Positions 26,013-35,123 of a DNA stretch of 64,000 bases are shown one piece after another. The stretch's first letter is position 1. Every line of letters begins with the position of its first letter. The translations under genes were made by a program, and so were the position numbers. Origin of the DNA: CAZYFH01 sp965197395 (GTDB lineage: Bacteria > Acidobacteriota > Vicinamibacteria > Vicinamibacterales > UBA8438); contig CBDANB010000006.1 in NCBI GenBank assembly GCA_965197395.1, positions 1 through 64,000 of the forward strand, in the 5' to 3' direction. The notes under the pieces are model-generated. The model did no database searches and had not been told where the DNA came from. It saw only the letters and a list, made by a program, of their open reading frames with translations.

Positions 26013-27825
26013 ATTCTGACCGCCAGTCGTCGTCATCCGGCATCGGTGGCTGCTCGGGCTTGAGCAGCAGCAGATCTTCGAGCACCAGCGCGTCCATCTC
26101 CGTCCGCATGAAGCAACGGTAGGCGTCCTCCGGTGTGCAGACGATCGGCTCGCCACGCACGTTAAACGACGTGTTGATGATCACCCCGACACCAGTGCGG
26201 CGCTTGAACGCCTCAATCAGTCGATGATACGCGGGGTGGTCTTCCGCGTTGACGGTTTGGATCCGCGCCGAGTAATCGACGTGGGTCACCGCCGGAATAT
26301 CGCTGCGTGGCACGTTGAGCTTGTCGATGCCGAACAACCGCTCTTGTTCGTCGCTCATGTCGACGCGCCGCTCCGCCCGCACGGGGGCGACGAGCAGCAT
26401 ATACGGTGAGGGGCGATCGATCTCGAAGTAGCGGTCGACGTCCTCCTCGAGACAGCTCGGCGCAAACGGCCGGAAGGACTCACGATACTTGATCTTGAGG
26501 TTCATGACCGACTGCATGGTCGAGCTACGCGCGTCTCCGAGGATCGACCGGCTCCCAAGCGCCCTCGGTCCGAACTCCATCCGCCCGTTGAACCAGCCGA
26601 CCACTTTACCGTTCGCCAGCAGCTCCGCGACATCGGACGAGAGCTGCCCATCGCGTTTCAGGTGAAACGGGTAGCTTTGCTGCTCGAGCCAGGCCGTGAT
26701 GCGAGCTGTCGAAAAGCGCGGCCCCAGATACGACCCGCTCTGCCGGTCACGCGGGCCGGACACTCGGCGCGGCTGGTCCAGCACGTGATGCCACGCGACG
26801 AGCGCGGCGCCGATCGCGCCGCCGGCGTCGCCGGCCGCCGGCTGGATCCAGAGGTCGTCAAACACACGCTCGCGGAGCAGCTTGCCGTTGGCGACGCAAT
26901 TGAGCGCGACACCGCCGGCGAGACACAGCTGGCGCTCACCGGTCTTCGCACGCACGTGACGCGCCATGCGCAGGACGGCCTCCTCGGTGACGTCCTGAAC
27001 CGAACGGGCCAGGTCCATCTCGCGCGCCGTGATCTTCGACTCGGGTGGGCGCGGCGGGCCGCCGAAGAGGTCGTCGAAGGCCGACGACGTCATGGTCAGG
27101 CCCTGGCAATAGTTGAAATACTTCATGTTCAACCGGAAGGACCCGTCGTCCTTCAGGTCGATGAGCTCATCGAGAATGGTCCGAACGAATCTTGGTTCGC
27201 CATACGGGGCCAGCCCCATGATCTTGTATTCACCCGAGTTGACCCTGAACCCGGTGTAATAGGTGAACGCGCTGTAGAGCAGGCCGAGACTGTGCGGAAA
27301 CCGCAGCTCGAACTCGAGCTCCACGCGGTTGTCTCGTCCAGTCCCCCATGACGCGGTCGCCCACTCCCCAACACCGTCGATCGTGAGGACCGCTGCTCGC
27401 TGATAGGGCGACGGGAAGAACGCGGAAGCGGCATGAGACTGGTGGTGTTCGGGAAACAGCAGCTCGCCATCGAAGCCGACGGCACCCTTCACCATGTCGC
27501 CCATCCAGAGCTTTTCCTTGAGCCACAGCGGCATCGCCTTCATGAAGGACGGCAAGCCGGCCGGCGCGAACGCCAGGTAGGTCTCGAGCAACCGCTCGAA
27601 CTTCAGCCATGGCTTGTCGTAGAAGGCGACGAATCTCAGATCACGCGGAGTGATCCCGGCTTCAGACAGGCAGTAGGCCACGGCATGACGCGGGAACCGA
27701 TGGTCGTGCTTCTTGCGTGTGAACCGCTCCTCCTGTGCGGCGGCGAAGATCTCCCCGTCCCGCAGCAGGCAAGCCGCGGAGTCGTGGTAGAAAGCCGAGA
27801 TGCCGAGGATATACGTCGCCGCCAT
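25999..27825 (-). CDS. NodU/CmcH-family carbamoyltransferase
   Basis: 608 residues from ATG 27825. The N-terminal ASKHA/TsaD-like domain starts TYILGISAFYHDSAACLLRDG and includes EERFTRKKHDHRFP and the metal-binding LFPEHHQSHAASAFFPS, with LTIDGVGEWATASWG. The C-terminal domain has GWFNGRMEFGPRALGSRSILGD and GVIINTSFNVRGEPIVCTPEDAYRCF. The family first forms carbamoyl-AMP from carbamoyl phosphate and ATP, then carbamoylates a hydroxyl of a sugar or natural product. With SxtJ and DUF5989 this is a widespread cassette near glycan genes; the acceptor here is unknown. Confidence 0.92.
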   Translation of the reverse strand: MAATYILGISAFYHDSAACLLRDGEIFAAAQEERFTRKKHDHRFPRHAVAYCLSEAGITPRDLRFVAFYDKPWLKFERLLETYLAFAPAGLPSFMKAMPLWLKEKLWMGDMVKGAVGFDGELLFPEHHQSHAASAFFPSPYQRAAVLTIDGVGEWATASWGTGRDNRVELEFELRFPHSLGLLYSAFTYYTGFRVNSGEYKIMGLAPYGEPRFVRTILDELIDLKDDGSFRLNMKYFNYCQGLTMTSSAFDDLFGGPPRPPESKITAREMDLARSVQDVTEEAVLRMARHVRAKTGERQLCLAGGVALNCVANGKLLRERVFDDLWIQPAAGDAGGAIGAALVAWHHVLDQPRRVSGPRDRQSGSYLGPRFSTARITAWLEQQSYPFHLKRDGQLSSDVAELLANGKVVGWFNGRMEFGPRALGSRSILGDARSSTMQSVMNLKIKYRESFRPFAPSCLEEDVDRYFEIDRPSPYMLLVAPVRAERRVDMSDEQERLFGIDKLNVPRSDIPAVTHVDYSARIQTVNAEDHPAYHRLIEAFKRRTGVGVIINTSFNVRGEPIVCTPEDAYRCFMRTEMDALVLEDLLLLKPEQPPMPDDDDWRSEYELD

Positions 27826-27895
27826 GCCATGGAACGCACGCTGACGCCGCGCGAACTGCCAGATCCATTGTACGCGTCTGGTACGATGAAGCGGC

Positions 27896-28384
27896 ATGCG
27901 CGACGTCGCCGCCGGTGTGCTGGCCATCTTTCTGGTGATCGTCGCACTCAGACTTGCGACGTCGTTGACCAGGGATCGCCGGAATCGAAGACGGCAACTA
28001 CGAGACGTCCAGACGCGCGGTCAGCTCGTCCTGGCTGAGATCCCGACCGACGACGGCCTCACGTTGTTCACCGAAGATCCCGGCGCGTTCCATTACGGAG
28101 ACCGGTCCATCCCGAAACCAACGATCAAAGCCGCCCGCGTGTTGATCAACGGGGCTCCGATCGCCGCGAGCATCGCGCGAGGGTACGAGGGCAACGTGCT
28201 GCCGGCCGAGGTGGTCGAGGACCAGCCTGAAGGCCTGGCCCGCGACCGCTGGGATGTGTCCATCGACACCGGCGATGACACCGTGCTGGTGGAGTGCGGC
28301 GCGATTCGAGAGCGGATCTCTCAGGATCTGGCGCGACGCGTGTTTGGCGCGGTGAAGGGCACGATAGAATCGGGCGATCGATGA
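27896..28384 (+). CDS. Membrane-anchored protein of unknown function
   Basis: 162 residues. The N-terminal helix (VAAGVLAIFLVIVALRLATSL) is a likely membrane anchor, followed by a basic stretch and a soluble domain with many Asp/Glu (LVLAEIPTDDGLTLFTEDPG). There is also a repeated-strand region around GAPIAASIARGYEGNVLP. I recognise no family. It overlaps the next gene as ATGA, so the two products are probably made together. Divergent from the carbamoyltransferase, with a 70-bp shared spacer. Confidence 0.65.
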   Translation: MRDVAAGVLAIFLVIVALRLATSLTRDRRNRRRQLRDVQTRGQLVLAEIPTDDGLTLFTEDPGAFHYGDRSIPKPTIKAARVLINGAPIAASIARGYEGNVLPAEVVEDQPEGLARDRWDVSIDTGDDTVLVECGAIRERISQDLARRVFGAVKGTIESGDR

Positions 28385-29391
28385 GCGCGATGAGCGATCG
28401 GCTGCCAGAGTGGGCCTTTTACTATCCCAACCCGGTCTGGTCGAAGAGCAACTGGCTGAAAAACCTGATCCTCTTCTTCGACGGCATCGTGCTGCTCTCC
28501 CCTGAGTTCGCGCGTGCGAGCCCATTCGAGGGTGACGAGAATGTCGCGCCGCGTCTCGAAGAGGACGGGCTGCTGCAGATCGTCGATCTCAGTGCGTTCG
28601 TCGACCCCCGAGGGGCGAAGACGGTTGCCGATGCGCTGACGGATCTGATTGCCTCGGGTGCGCTCGACGAGCTCGCCGCGCGGCCGACGGCGTTCCAGGC
28701 GCTCGCGTACTCCCAGTTCGGATACATGAGCGACGGCGGGCTAGCCGAAATCATCTACCAGGAGCTGCACGCGCGCGGCATCGGCTCACAGGGTGCCGCC
28801 GGGCCATTGCATCCGATTGTCCGTTCGCTTCTGCTCGTGATGCTCGCCCAGCTGCTCCGGCCCGCCGGCCGGAAACAAGGGATGTATCTGTGCCCTGCGA
28901 CGGACCGACGAGAGCTGCATGGCGCGCTCACCGAGGTGATCGGTGTGCCGTCGGTGGCGGCGGCGGCCCCTGTGGTGTCGCTTGACATGCAACCGGTGGG
29001 CGTCGACCTGAGCGCGGTACCCATCGACGAGGTGCTCGCGTTCCGGGGAGAGCACCGTGAGGCGTATCAACGCTTCACCCGCAACCTCCGCGGCTTCGTC
29101 CATCAAACCGTCGATTCCCCGGAGGACGACCAGCAAGCCTCGCTGCTCGAGCGCCAGCTGCGGATGACGGAAGCCTCGGCCGAGCTCCTCGCGAGCGCCG
29201 GCCGCGTCTGGAATCGGCCGACGGCGTTCTCGCTCGGGCTCACCGGCGCGGCGTGGGCGTTGGGCCCGGACGACATCGTCGGGAATCTATTGGCCCTCGG
29301 GGCCGACACGGCGGAGCCGCCCAGTGCCGCGCCAACCCGCGCGGGGGCCTTCTCCTACCTCTTCAGCGACGAGCCGCAGTTGGTTACTTAA
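28381..29391 (+). CDS. Hypothetical protein, possibly DUF6236-like
   Basis: 336 residues from ATG 28381, which overlaps the previous stop. The start (PEWAFYYPNPVWSKSNWLKNLILFFDGIVLLSPEF) recalls the beginning of DUF6236-type proteins (a YYP...W.K..LL..D.I..L.P pattern), found near abortive-infection and mobile genes, but the rest is not convincing. It is mostly alpha-helical, with no signal peptide and no catalytic motif visible. The translational coupling to the membrane-anchored gene upstream suggests a shared task, unknown. Confidence 0.55.
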   Translation: MSAMSDRLPEWAFYYPNPVWSKSNWLKNLILFFDGIVLLSPEFARASPFEGDENVAPRLEEDGLLQIVDLSAFVDPRGAKTVADALTDLIASGALDELAARPTAFQALAYSQFGYMSDGGLAEIIYQELHARGIGSQGAAGPLHPIVRSLLLVMLAQLLRPAGRKQGMYLCPATDRRELHGALTEVIGVPSVAAAAPVVSLDMQPVGVDLSAVPIDEVLAFRGEHREAYQRFTRNLRGFVHQTVDSPEDDQQASLLERQLRMTEASAELLASAGRVWNRPTAFSLGLTGAAWALGPDDIVGNLLALGADTAEPPSAAPTRAGAFSYLFSDEPQLVT

Positions 29392-29392
29392 C

Positions 29393-29555
29393 TTAGACGG
29401 GGCTTCGCCCCGAACCCCCGCGGCCGCTCCGTGGGGACCCCGAGAGCCCCACTCCGCGCCCGCGAGGCGCGCCGTGCGCGCCTTGGCCGCAGTCCTGCCA
29501 TCGGCCTTCCGACACGACGGGGTTTCGCCCCGAACGCCACGCGCCCGCAGTTTGT
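29393..29555. repeat. GC-rich intergenic repeat, copy 3, with adjacent half copy
   Basis: A full copy starts CTTAGACGGGGCTTCGCCCC, runs through the core GGGGACCCCGAGAGCCCCAC and ends with GGCGCGCCGTGCGCGCC. A second partial copy (ACGGGGTTTCGCCCCGAACG) lies at about 29518-29545. The whole 220-bp space between two convergent genes (29392-29611) is occupied by this repeat and a short unique stretch; no gene is seen. Confidence 0.85.
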
Positions 29556-29611
29556 GACCGCCGCTGTTCACTGCCCAACGCCGCAGGACGGGATGCATCG
29601 GCCGCCGAAGG

Positions 29612-30151
29612 CTACCACTCCACTTCGGCGATCTTGACGCGGTGATTCGCCGCACGCGCGAGGACGAACAGCAGGTCCGACAGCCGGTTGATGTACTTCA
29701 ACATCACTGGCTCCACAAGATCGACGCCCAACCCGACAATGCAGCGCTCCGCCCGGCGACAGACTGTTCGCGCGAGATGCAACGAGGCCGCGGCGCGGCC
29801 GCCACCGGGCAGGATGAAGCTCCTGAGCTCGGGCACCGCCGCGTCGAGGTCGTCGATCCACTGCTCGAGCTGCTTGACGTCGGCCTCGGTGATGTTCGCT
29901 TTGGAAACGCGCGCGGCAATGCGGGAGCCAGGGTCGGCGAGTCGCGCACCCAACGCGAACAGGTGGTGCTGAGTGGCGATCACGATCTCCCGCAGGTCGG
30001 AGTCCATCCCGAACGACGCCGCCATCCCCAGCGCGGCGTTCAGCTCGTCCACCTCCCCGTAGGCCGCAACCCGCGCATCGGCCTTCGAGACCTGCGCGCC
30101 GGCGAAGAACGACGTCTCACCGCGATCTCCGGCTCCGGTGTAGAGTGGCAC
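29612..30151 (-). CDS. PduO-type cob(I)alamin adenosyltransferase
   Basis: ATP:corrinoid adenosyltransferase that makes adenosylcobalamin. From GTG 30151, 179 residues: MPLYTGAGDRGETSFFAG (ATP-binding start), RVAAYGEVDELNAALG, then LPGGGRAAASLHLARTVCRRAER and YINRLSDLLFVLAR with the family's active-site Arg and Asn/Asp. The frame is open upstream to 30556 but that is antisense of the glycosylase gene. Starts back-to-back with the divergent MutY-like gene. Confidence 0.92.
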   Translation of the reverse strand: MPLYTGAGDRGETSFFAGAQVSKADARVAAYGEVDELNAALGMAASFGMDSDLREIVIATQHHLFALGARLADPGSRIAARVSKANITEADVKQLEQWIDDLDAAVPELRSFILPGGGRAAASLHLARTVCRRAERCIVGLGVDLVEPVMLKYINRLSDLLFVLARAANHRVKIAEVEW

Positions 30152-30195
30152 GGCCTCGATTATCGGTGTTCCCCATTCCCCGTTCAAGACACGAC

Positions 30196-30882
30196 GTGCG
30201 CAGTCAAGCCACCGCGCTGCCGGACCCGGCGGTTCGCCGGCGCTTTCGTCGCCGACTGCTCGGTTGGTACGGCCGACACGGACGGGACCTGCCGTGGCGC
30301 AAGACCCGCGACCCCTACCGGATTCTGGTGTCCGAGGTGATGCTGCAGCAGACACAGGTAGACCGGGTCCTGCCGAAGTACTCCGAGTGGCTCGAACGAT
30401 TCCCCTCGTTCCGCGCGCTCGCCGCGGCAACCGAAAAGCAAGCGACACGCACCTGGTACCCACTCGGATACAACGCGCGTCCCAAGCGACTCCACGCCAT
30501 CGCGCGCGAGGTCGTGACGGACTATGGCGGAGCCTTACCCTCCGATGCAGCCGCACTCCGGACCTTCAAGGGTCTCGGCGACTACACGGTCGGAGCGGTC
30601 CGAAGCTTCGCGTTTGGACATCGAGCATCGATCGTCGACACCAACGTGGCGCGGGTGCTGTTTCGAGTGTTCGTGGGGCGGGGCAATCCGTCGGATCACG
30701 CAATGCGGCGACGGCTCTGGGAACTGTCGAGAGCCTTGCTCCCACGCCGCAACGTGTTCGACTTCAATCAGGCGTTGATGGATCTCGGAGCGATGGTCTG
30801 CGTGGCGCGGAAGCCACGGTGTCTCGTCTGTCCCATGCAGCCTATCTGCACATCGTTCCCGTTCAACCCCGACCGGCGCTGA
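30196..30882 (+). CDS. A/G-specific adenine glycosylase (MutY-like), short form
   Basis: Base-excision enzyme expected to remove adenine opposite 8-oxoguanine. About 228 residues from GTG 30196 (GTG 30145 also possible but overlaps the divergent start). Features: DLPWRKTRDPYRILVSEVMLQQTQVDRV with the catalytic Glu, the helix-hairpin-helix FKGLGDYTVGAVRSFAFG with VDTNVARVL carrying the catalytic Asp, and the iron-sulfur cluster C-x6-C-x2-C-x5-C (CVARKPRCLVCPMQPIC) near the end. The C-terminal NUDIX-like domain that recognises 8-oxoG is missing, so specificity is uncertain. Confidence 0.85.
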   Translation: MRSQATALPDPAVRRRFRRRLLGWYGRHGRDLPWRKTRDPYRILVSEVMLQQTQVDRVLPKYSEWLERFPSFRALAAATEKQATRTWYPLGYNARPKRLHAIAREVVTDYGGALPSDAAALRTFKGLGDYTVGAVRSFAFGHRASIVDTNVARVLFRVFVGRGNPSDHAMRRRLWELSRALLPRRNVFDFNQALMDLGAMVCVARKPRCLVCPMQPICTSFPFNPDRR

Positions 30883-31897
30883 CGAAGGGCAGTGCGGTCA
30901 CGACCGCGCCACGTCTCGCACCGGCGTCGCCGACCTCGACCTCCGTGCCCGGCTCGGCAAGTTGCCGCGCGACATATCCCAGCGCGATCGGCACACCAAG
31001 CGTGGGCGAGCTCACCGCGCTCGTCACCCGTCCTACGGCGTTCTCGCCGTTCCACAGCGTCGTGCCCGGCCTCGGCGCGCCGGCAGAATCGGCTTCGGTA
31101 TTTCCGGACAGCGTCAGACCGACAAGTCGGCGCGCGACGCGGCCTTGACCGCGATGCAGAATCCGGACGATGACCTCCTGGCCGACGTAGCACCCCTTGT
31201 CGAAGCTGATCGCACGGTCCTCGATCCCGGCTTCCAGCGGGATAGCCTCCGTGTCCATGTCCGCACCAAACAGCGGCCGCCCGGATTCCACGCGTACCGC
31301 CTCGACGGCCGCCGGATCCACCGCCGCCGCCCCGGCCTCGCTGACCGCCGCATGAATCGCGGCGACATTGCCCTGTGCACCCAGCACGTGGTAACCGGCA
31401 ATCCCGATGGCGTCAATGCGTGCGACGAGTGCCGTCGCATCACCCACGGTGATCGCACGGCTCTGATAAAGAGTGAGCTCGGATATCGGCGCGCCGGCCA
31501 CTGCCGACAGCAGACGCGCGGCGCCGGGGCCGTAGATGCCGTAGCTGGTCCAGCTGTCGTGCAGGTCCGCGACGCGGACGTCCTCGGCGAATACGAGCGC
31601 GTCGAACCGGTCGACCAACTTCTTCGTGAGACCGCCGTCGACGTCGAGCAGCAACCGGTCTCCGACGTTGAGGATGTCGAGATCGGCGATCATGCGCCCC
31701 TGGGGCGTCAGGTAGAGCGCATAGCAACCCTCGTGAGCTGCGATGCGCTCGATGTCATTCGTCAGTAGCCCCTGGAGGAAGGCGGCTCGGTCGCTGCCGC
31801 TCATCTCGATGAGGCCGCGCGTCGATCGGTCAACCAGACCGACGTCCTCCCGGAGACTGTGATAGCCGCGTGGCGGTTCCTTGATGTGTCCGGGCAT
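30863..31897 (-). CDS. ygfZ: YgfZ/GcvT-like folate-binding Fe-S cluster assembly protein
   Basis: 344 residues from ATG 31897. Folate-dependent protein of the aminomethyltransferase (GcvT) fold that supports iron-sulfur enzymes such as MiaB. The diagnostic YgfZ motif is DKGCYVGQEVIVRILHRG at about residue 235; before it lies GADMDTEAIPLEAGIED. The N-terminus SLREDVGLVDRSTRGLIEMSGSDRAAFLQGLLTNDI is typical. The 3' end overlaps the convergent MutY-like gene by 20 bp. MutY is itself an Fe-S enzyme, but that pairing may be chance. Confidence 0.9.
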   Translation of the reverse strand: MPGHIKEPPRGYHSLREDVGLVDRSTRGLIEMSGSDRAAFLQGLLTNDIERIAAHEGCYALYLTPQGRMIADLDILNVGDRLLLDVDGGLTKKLVDRFDALVFAEDVRVADLHDSWTSYGIYGPGAARLLSAVAGAPISELTLYQSRAITVGDATALVARIDAIGIAGYHVLGAQGNVAAIHAAVSEAGAAAVDPAAVEAVRVESGRPLFGADMDTEAIPLEAGIEDRAISFDKGCYVGQEVIVRILHRGQGRVARRLVGLTLSGNTEADSAGAPRPGTTLWNGENAVGRVTSAVSSPTLGVPIALGYVARQLAEPGTEVEVGDAGARRGAVVTALPFVSAGRG

Positions 31898-31924
31898 GTC
31901 GAAAGCCGTGCCGAACGCAATGAT

Positions 31925-33601
31925 ATGCTGAGCGACGTGCGGTTTCTGGCCACCGGCGTCGTGGGCGCGACGTTGATCGTGACGGCCGTCGCCTCCGCGC
32001 AGCCGCCGCTCGAGCCGACCACGGGCGAAGCGACGTTCAACGTCTTTCTTCGCTCGACGCCCGTCGGTTTCGAACGCACCGTCGTGAGCCGGACCTCCGA
32101 CGGCTGGACCATTCGTGCGAACGGTCAGATCTCGGCACCGATCGATCTCCAGACCCGGCTCTTCGAGGCGGTGTACGACGCGTCGTGGCGTCCTCGGCAG
32201 CTGACGATCGAAGCCACGCGGTCGGAGACGACGTTTGCGCTCCGCACGACCTTCGCCGCCGGCACCGCGGCCAACGAGATCGAGCAGGGCGCTCGCCACA
32301 CGAGCAACCAGGATTCGGTCGACCCCGAAGCGGTGGCTCTCCCCTCTCTTTTTTTTGCCGGCTATGAAGCGCTCGCCGTCCGTCTGAGCGTGACCGAGGC
32401 TGGCGACGAGTTGCCGGTCTACATCGCGCCGAGCGGCCAGATCAGCGTGCGCGTCGACGACGTGCTCACGCGAGATATCCAGACGGCCGAGGGAACGCTG
32501 GAGGCCCGGATCCACCGCATCACGTTCATGGAACCGCAGCAGCCGCTTGCTGCCGAGGTCTGGACCGATGAGGGGCGACGGCTGCTGCGGGTCAGTTGGC
32601 CGTCGGTAGGTCTCGATGTCGCCCGGGACGACGTCGTGACGGTCTCGACTCGATTGACGAGCCTGAGATTGCCCGGCGACGAGGACGTGCGCGTCCCATC
32701 CAGCGGGTTCAGCCTCGCTGCGACGGTGACCACGCCCAGCGGTCGCGATCCACCCGCCGGCGGTCGTCGGCCGGCCGTCGTGCTGGTACCCGGTTCAGCG
32801 CCCGTCGATCGGGATGCCACGATGTTCGGCGTTCCCGTCTTCGGTCACCTGGCGCGCGGTCTTTCGGATGCCGGGTTTCTCGTCGTTCGATACGACAAGC
32901 GCGGCATCGGGCAGAGCGGCGGCCGATCTGAATCCGCCACGCTGGCCGACTACGCAGAGGACCTGCGCGAGGTGGTCCGATATCTCGACGACCGCGATGA
33001 CGTGCACCGCGATCAGATCGCCGTCGTGGGTTACAGCGAGGGCGGCTGGGTCGGCCTCCTGGCGGCGGCGCGGGAGGACAAGATCGCCGCCGTCGCGCTG
33101 CTCGCGACGCCAGGAATCGGCGGCGCTGACCTCGTCCTCGAGCAGCAACAGAGCGAATTGACGCGTCTCGCGGTTTCGGAAACCGAGCGGCAACAGAAGA
33201 GCGACCTGCAGCGCCGCATCCATGCGGCGGTAACCGGCGACGGATCGTGGGACAACGTTCCCGATGCGTTGCGGCGCCAAGCCGATACGCCGTCGTTCAA
33301 ATCGTTTCTGGAATTCGAGCCAGATGCGGCGATCCGGCGGGTGCGGCAGCCGATGCTCGTGGTCCAGGGCGAGCTCGACCAGCGGGTCCCCGCCTACCAC
33401 GCCGACCGCCTCGTTCGAACGGCGACCGCCCGGTCGCGACCCGAGTCAACGGTGGCCGTGGTCCGGCTCGCGGGTCTCGATCATCGGCTGACGTCGGCGT
33501 CCTCCGCCGTCGTCGAACCGAGCGTCGGCGCGGCCGACCCCCAAGTGGCCCCGCGCGTCGTCGAGTCGCTCGCCGACTGGCTGAGGCAAGTGTTCCGCTG
33601 A
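31925..33601 (+). CDS. Secreted alpha/beta hydrolase with N-terminal beta domain
   Basis: 558 residues from ATG 31925. A signal peptide (FLATGVVGATLIVTAVASA) is followed by a roughly 220-residue beta-rich domain. The hydrolase fold then has PAVVLVPGSAPVDRD as the oxyanion strand, the nucleophile elbow VVGYSEGGWVG, the acid in VVQGELDQRVP and the base in RLAGLDHRLT. This is the layout of exported dienelactone-hydrolase/thioesterase-type proteins common in soil bacteria. Substrate unknown; acts in the periplasm or outside. Divergent from the YgfZ-like gene, with a 27-bp gap. Confidence 0.82.
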   Translation: MLSDVRFLATGVVGATLIVTAVASAQPPLEPTTGEATFNVFLRSTPVGFERTVVSRTSDGWTIRANGQISAPIDLQTRLFEAVYDASWRPRQLTIEATRSETTFALRTTFAAGTAANEIEQGARHTSNQDSVDPEAVALPSLFFAGYEALAVRLSVTEAGDELPVYIAPSGQISVRVDDVLTRDIQTAEGTLEARIHRITFMEPQQPLAAEVWTDEGRRLLRVSWPSVGLDVARDDVVTVSTRLTSLRLPGDEDVRVPSSGFSLAATVTTPSGRDPPAGGRRPAVVLVPGSAPVDRDATMFGVPVFGHLARGLSDAGFLVVRYDKRGIGQSGGRSESATLADYAEDLREVVRYLDDRDDVHRDQIAVVGYSEGGWVGLLAAAREDKIAAVALLATPGIGGADLVLEQQQSELTRLAVSETERQQKSDLQRRIHAAVTGDGSWDNVPDALRRQADTPSFKSFLEFEPDAAIRRVRQPMLVVQGELDQRVPAYHADRLVRTATARSRPESTVAVVRLAGLDHRLTSASSAVVEPSVGAADPQVAPRVVESLADWLRQVFR

Positions 33602-33611
33602 CGCGGGCAGC

Positions 33612-33911
33612 CTAGGCTTCCTTCGAGACTTCGAACACGACGCGTCCCAGCCGGACGCGATCACCCTCGGCGAGCTCTGCCCTGTTCACTCGGCGTTCGT
33701 TGATGAACGTCCCGTTCGTGCTTTCAAGGTCTTCAACGACGAGGCTGTCCGTCGTTGATGTGAGCCGACAGTGCACGCGCGAAAGGAGCGTGGCCTCAAC
33801 CGCGAAATCCGCACGCGGGCCGCGACCAACCGTCTTGATCGCCCCGGCGGGGAGGCGCAACGTCTGGTTGCCCTTCTCGTCGGCGCACCGCAGGATCCAC
33901 ATAGTAGGCAT
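33612..33911 (-). CDS. Small FHA-domain protein
   Basis: 99 residues, essentially a lone forkhead-associated domain that binds phosphothreonine. Key residues are in KTVGRGPRADF (Arg), LSRVHCRLT (Ser, Arg, His) and DLESTNGTFINERRV (Asn-Gly-Thr). It lies 5 bp downstream of the kinase-like gene on the same strand and would be the natural reader of its phosphorylation; that gene is now broken. Confidence 0.9.
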   Translation of the reverse strand: MPTMWILRCADEKGNQTLRLPAGAIKTVGRGPRADFAVEATLLSRVHCRLTSTTDSLVVEDLESTNGTFINERRVNRAELAEGDRVRLGRVVFEVSKEA

Positions 33912-35123
33912 AGGGGTTACCGCGTGGCGCCCGGCACCGCGCGCTCGAGCAGCGACTCGAGCAGCTGCCGCTCGGAGTCACCCAGCCCACCTCCGTCATC
34001 GACGTCGTGAACGCGGGCGTCACCTGCTACGGGCGCCTGCGTCAGCTCGGGATCGAGCGCAGCCGCGCGCGCCCCGTATCGTTCGGATAGACGCGCGTCG
34101 ACGGAGACCAACTGGACCGCGATCATCGCGTATGGCACGGCATACGACGGATCGAGCTCCACTGCCTGACGGTAGTAGGTCAGGGCCTCCCCGCGACTCC
34201 CGGCGGCCATTCCCCGGGCCACCTGCGCCTGTGGCAGGTCGGGGTCCGACGCGGCGGCCAACGCTGCGACCTCGTCGAGGCGGACGCGCCCCGGTTCGCT
34301 GTGCGCCCCGTCGGGCCCGGTCTCGGCGTGAAGCGCATAGGCCAATGCCGCATACAGCTCGGCAAAGCCCTCGCCATCGCTGATCGCGCTCTCATAGAGC
34401 GCGATGGCGCGCCCGGTGTCCTGTTGCGCGGCGGCGTCACGACCGCGGAGGTAGAGGTCGTAGGCCCCCTCGCTGACCGGCAGCGATTTCTTGCGTGCGC
34501 GTGCGGCGCTCGGCGCGAGCTCGACCCCCAGAGCCCCGGCGACAGATTCGGCGAGCATGGTCTGCGTCGCCAGAATCGTTCTAGCTGAACCCGACTCGCC
34601 GCCCCTCCACACCGAGCTGCCATCGCTCGCATCGATGAGCTCGAGCTCCACTGCGACGGCGTCTCCGCTCGTTCGCACGATCCGCGAACGAGCACCGCGG
34701 CCTGGAGCTCTTCGGCGACGACCGCCGGCGGACGACCGCGGCGCGCCCTCATACCGGCGCGGCCGACCACCGACACCCCCGGCAGCTGCCCGATTCGAAC
34801 CGCGAGATCTTCGCTCAGCCCATCGGCGTAGTATCGCGAGGCGTCGGCGTCGAACTCGAGCGGCAACACCGTCACGATCGCGGCGGGCGGCGGCCCGAGC
34901 CATTGGTCGACCTGTCGACGGAGGACATCTCCGGCCAGCCACCAGACCAGTCCGATGCCAATGACGGCGACCGTCGTCCCGCCGACCGCGCGGAGACCGG
35001 CCCCCTGCCATCCGCCTCGCTTTCGCTCGACAACGACCGGTGGTTCGCTGTCGCCACTGCGAATGTCGAGGATCGCGGCCACGCCGCGTAGCTCGGCCGC
35101 GAAGGAGGCGGCGCTCTGGAATC

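Noticed and set aside
28381..29391. Anti-phage defence gene, from a DUF6236-like start
   Set aside because: The likeness is limited to the first 35 residues; no nuclease or NTPase motif and no defence neighbours.
29393..29555. CRISPR-like repeat or tRNA cluster
   Set aside because: The repeat is solitary at each site with no regular spacers, and its palindromes do not fold as a cloverleaf.
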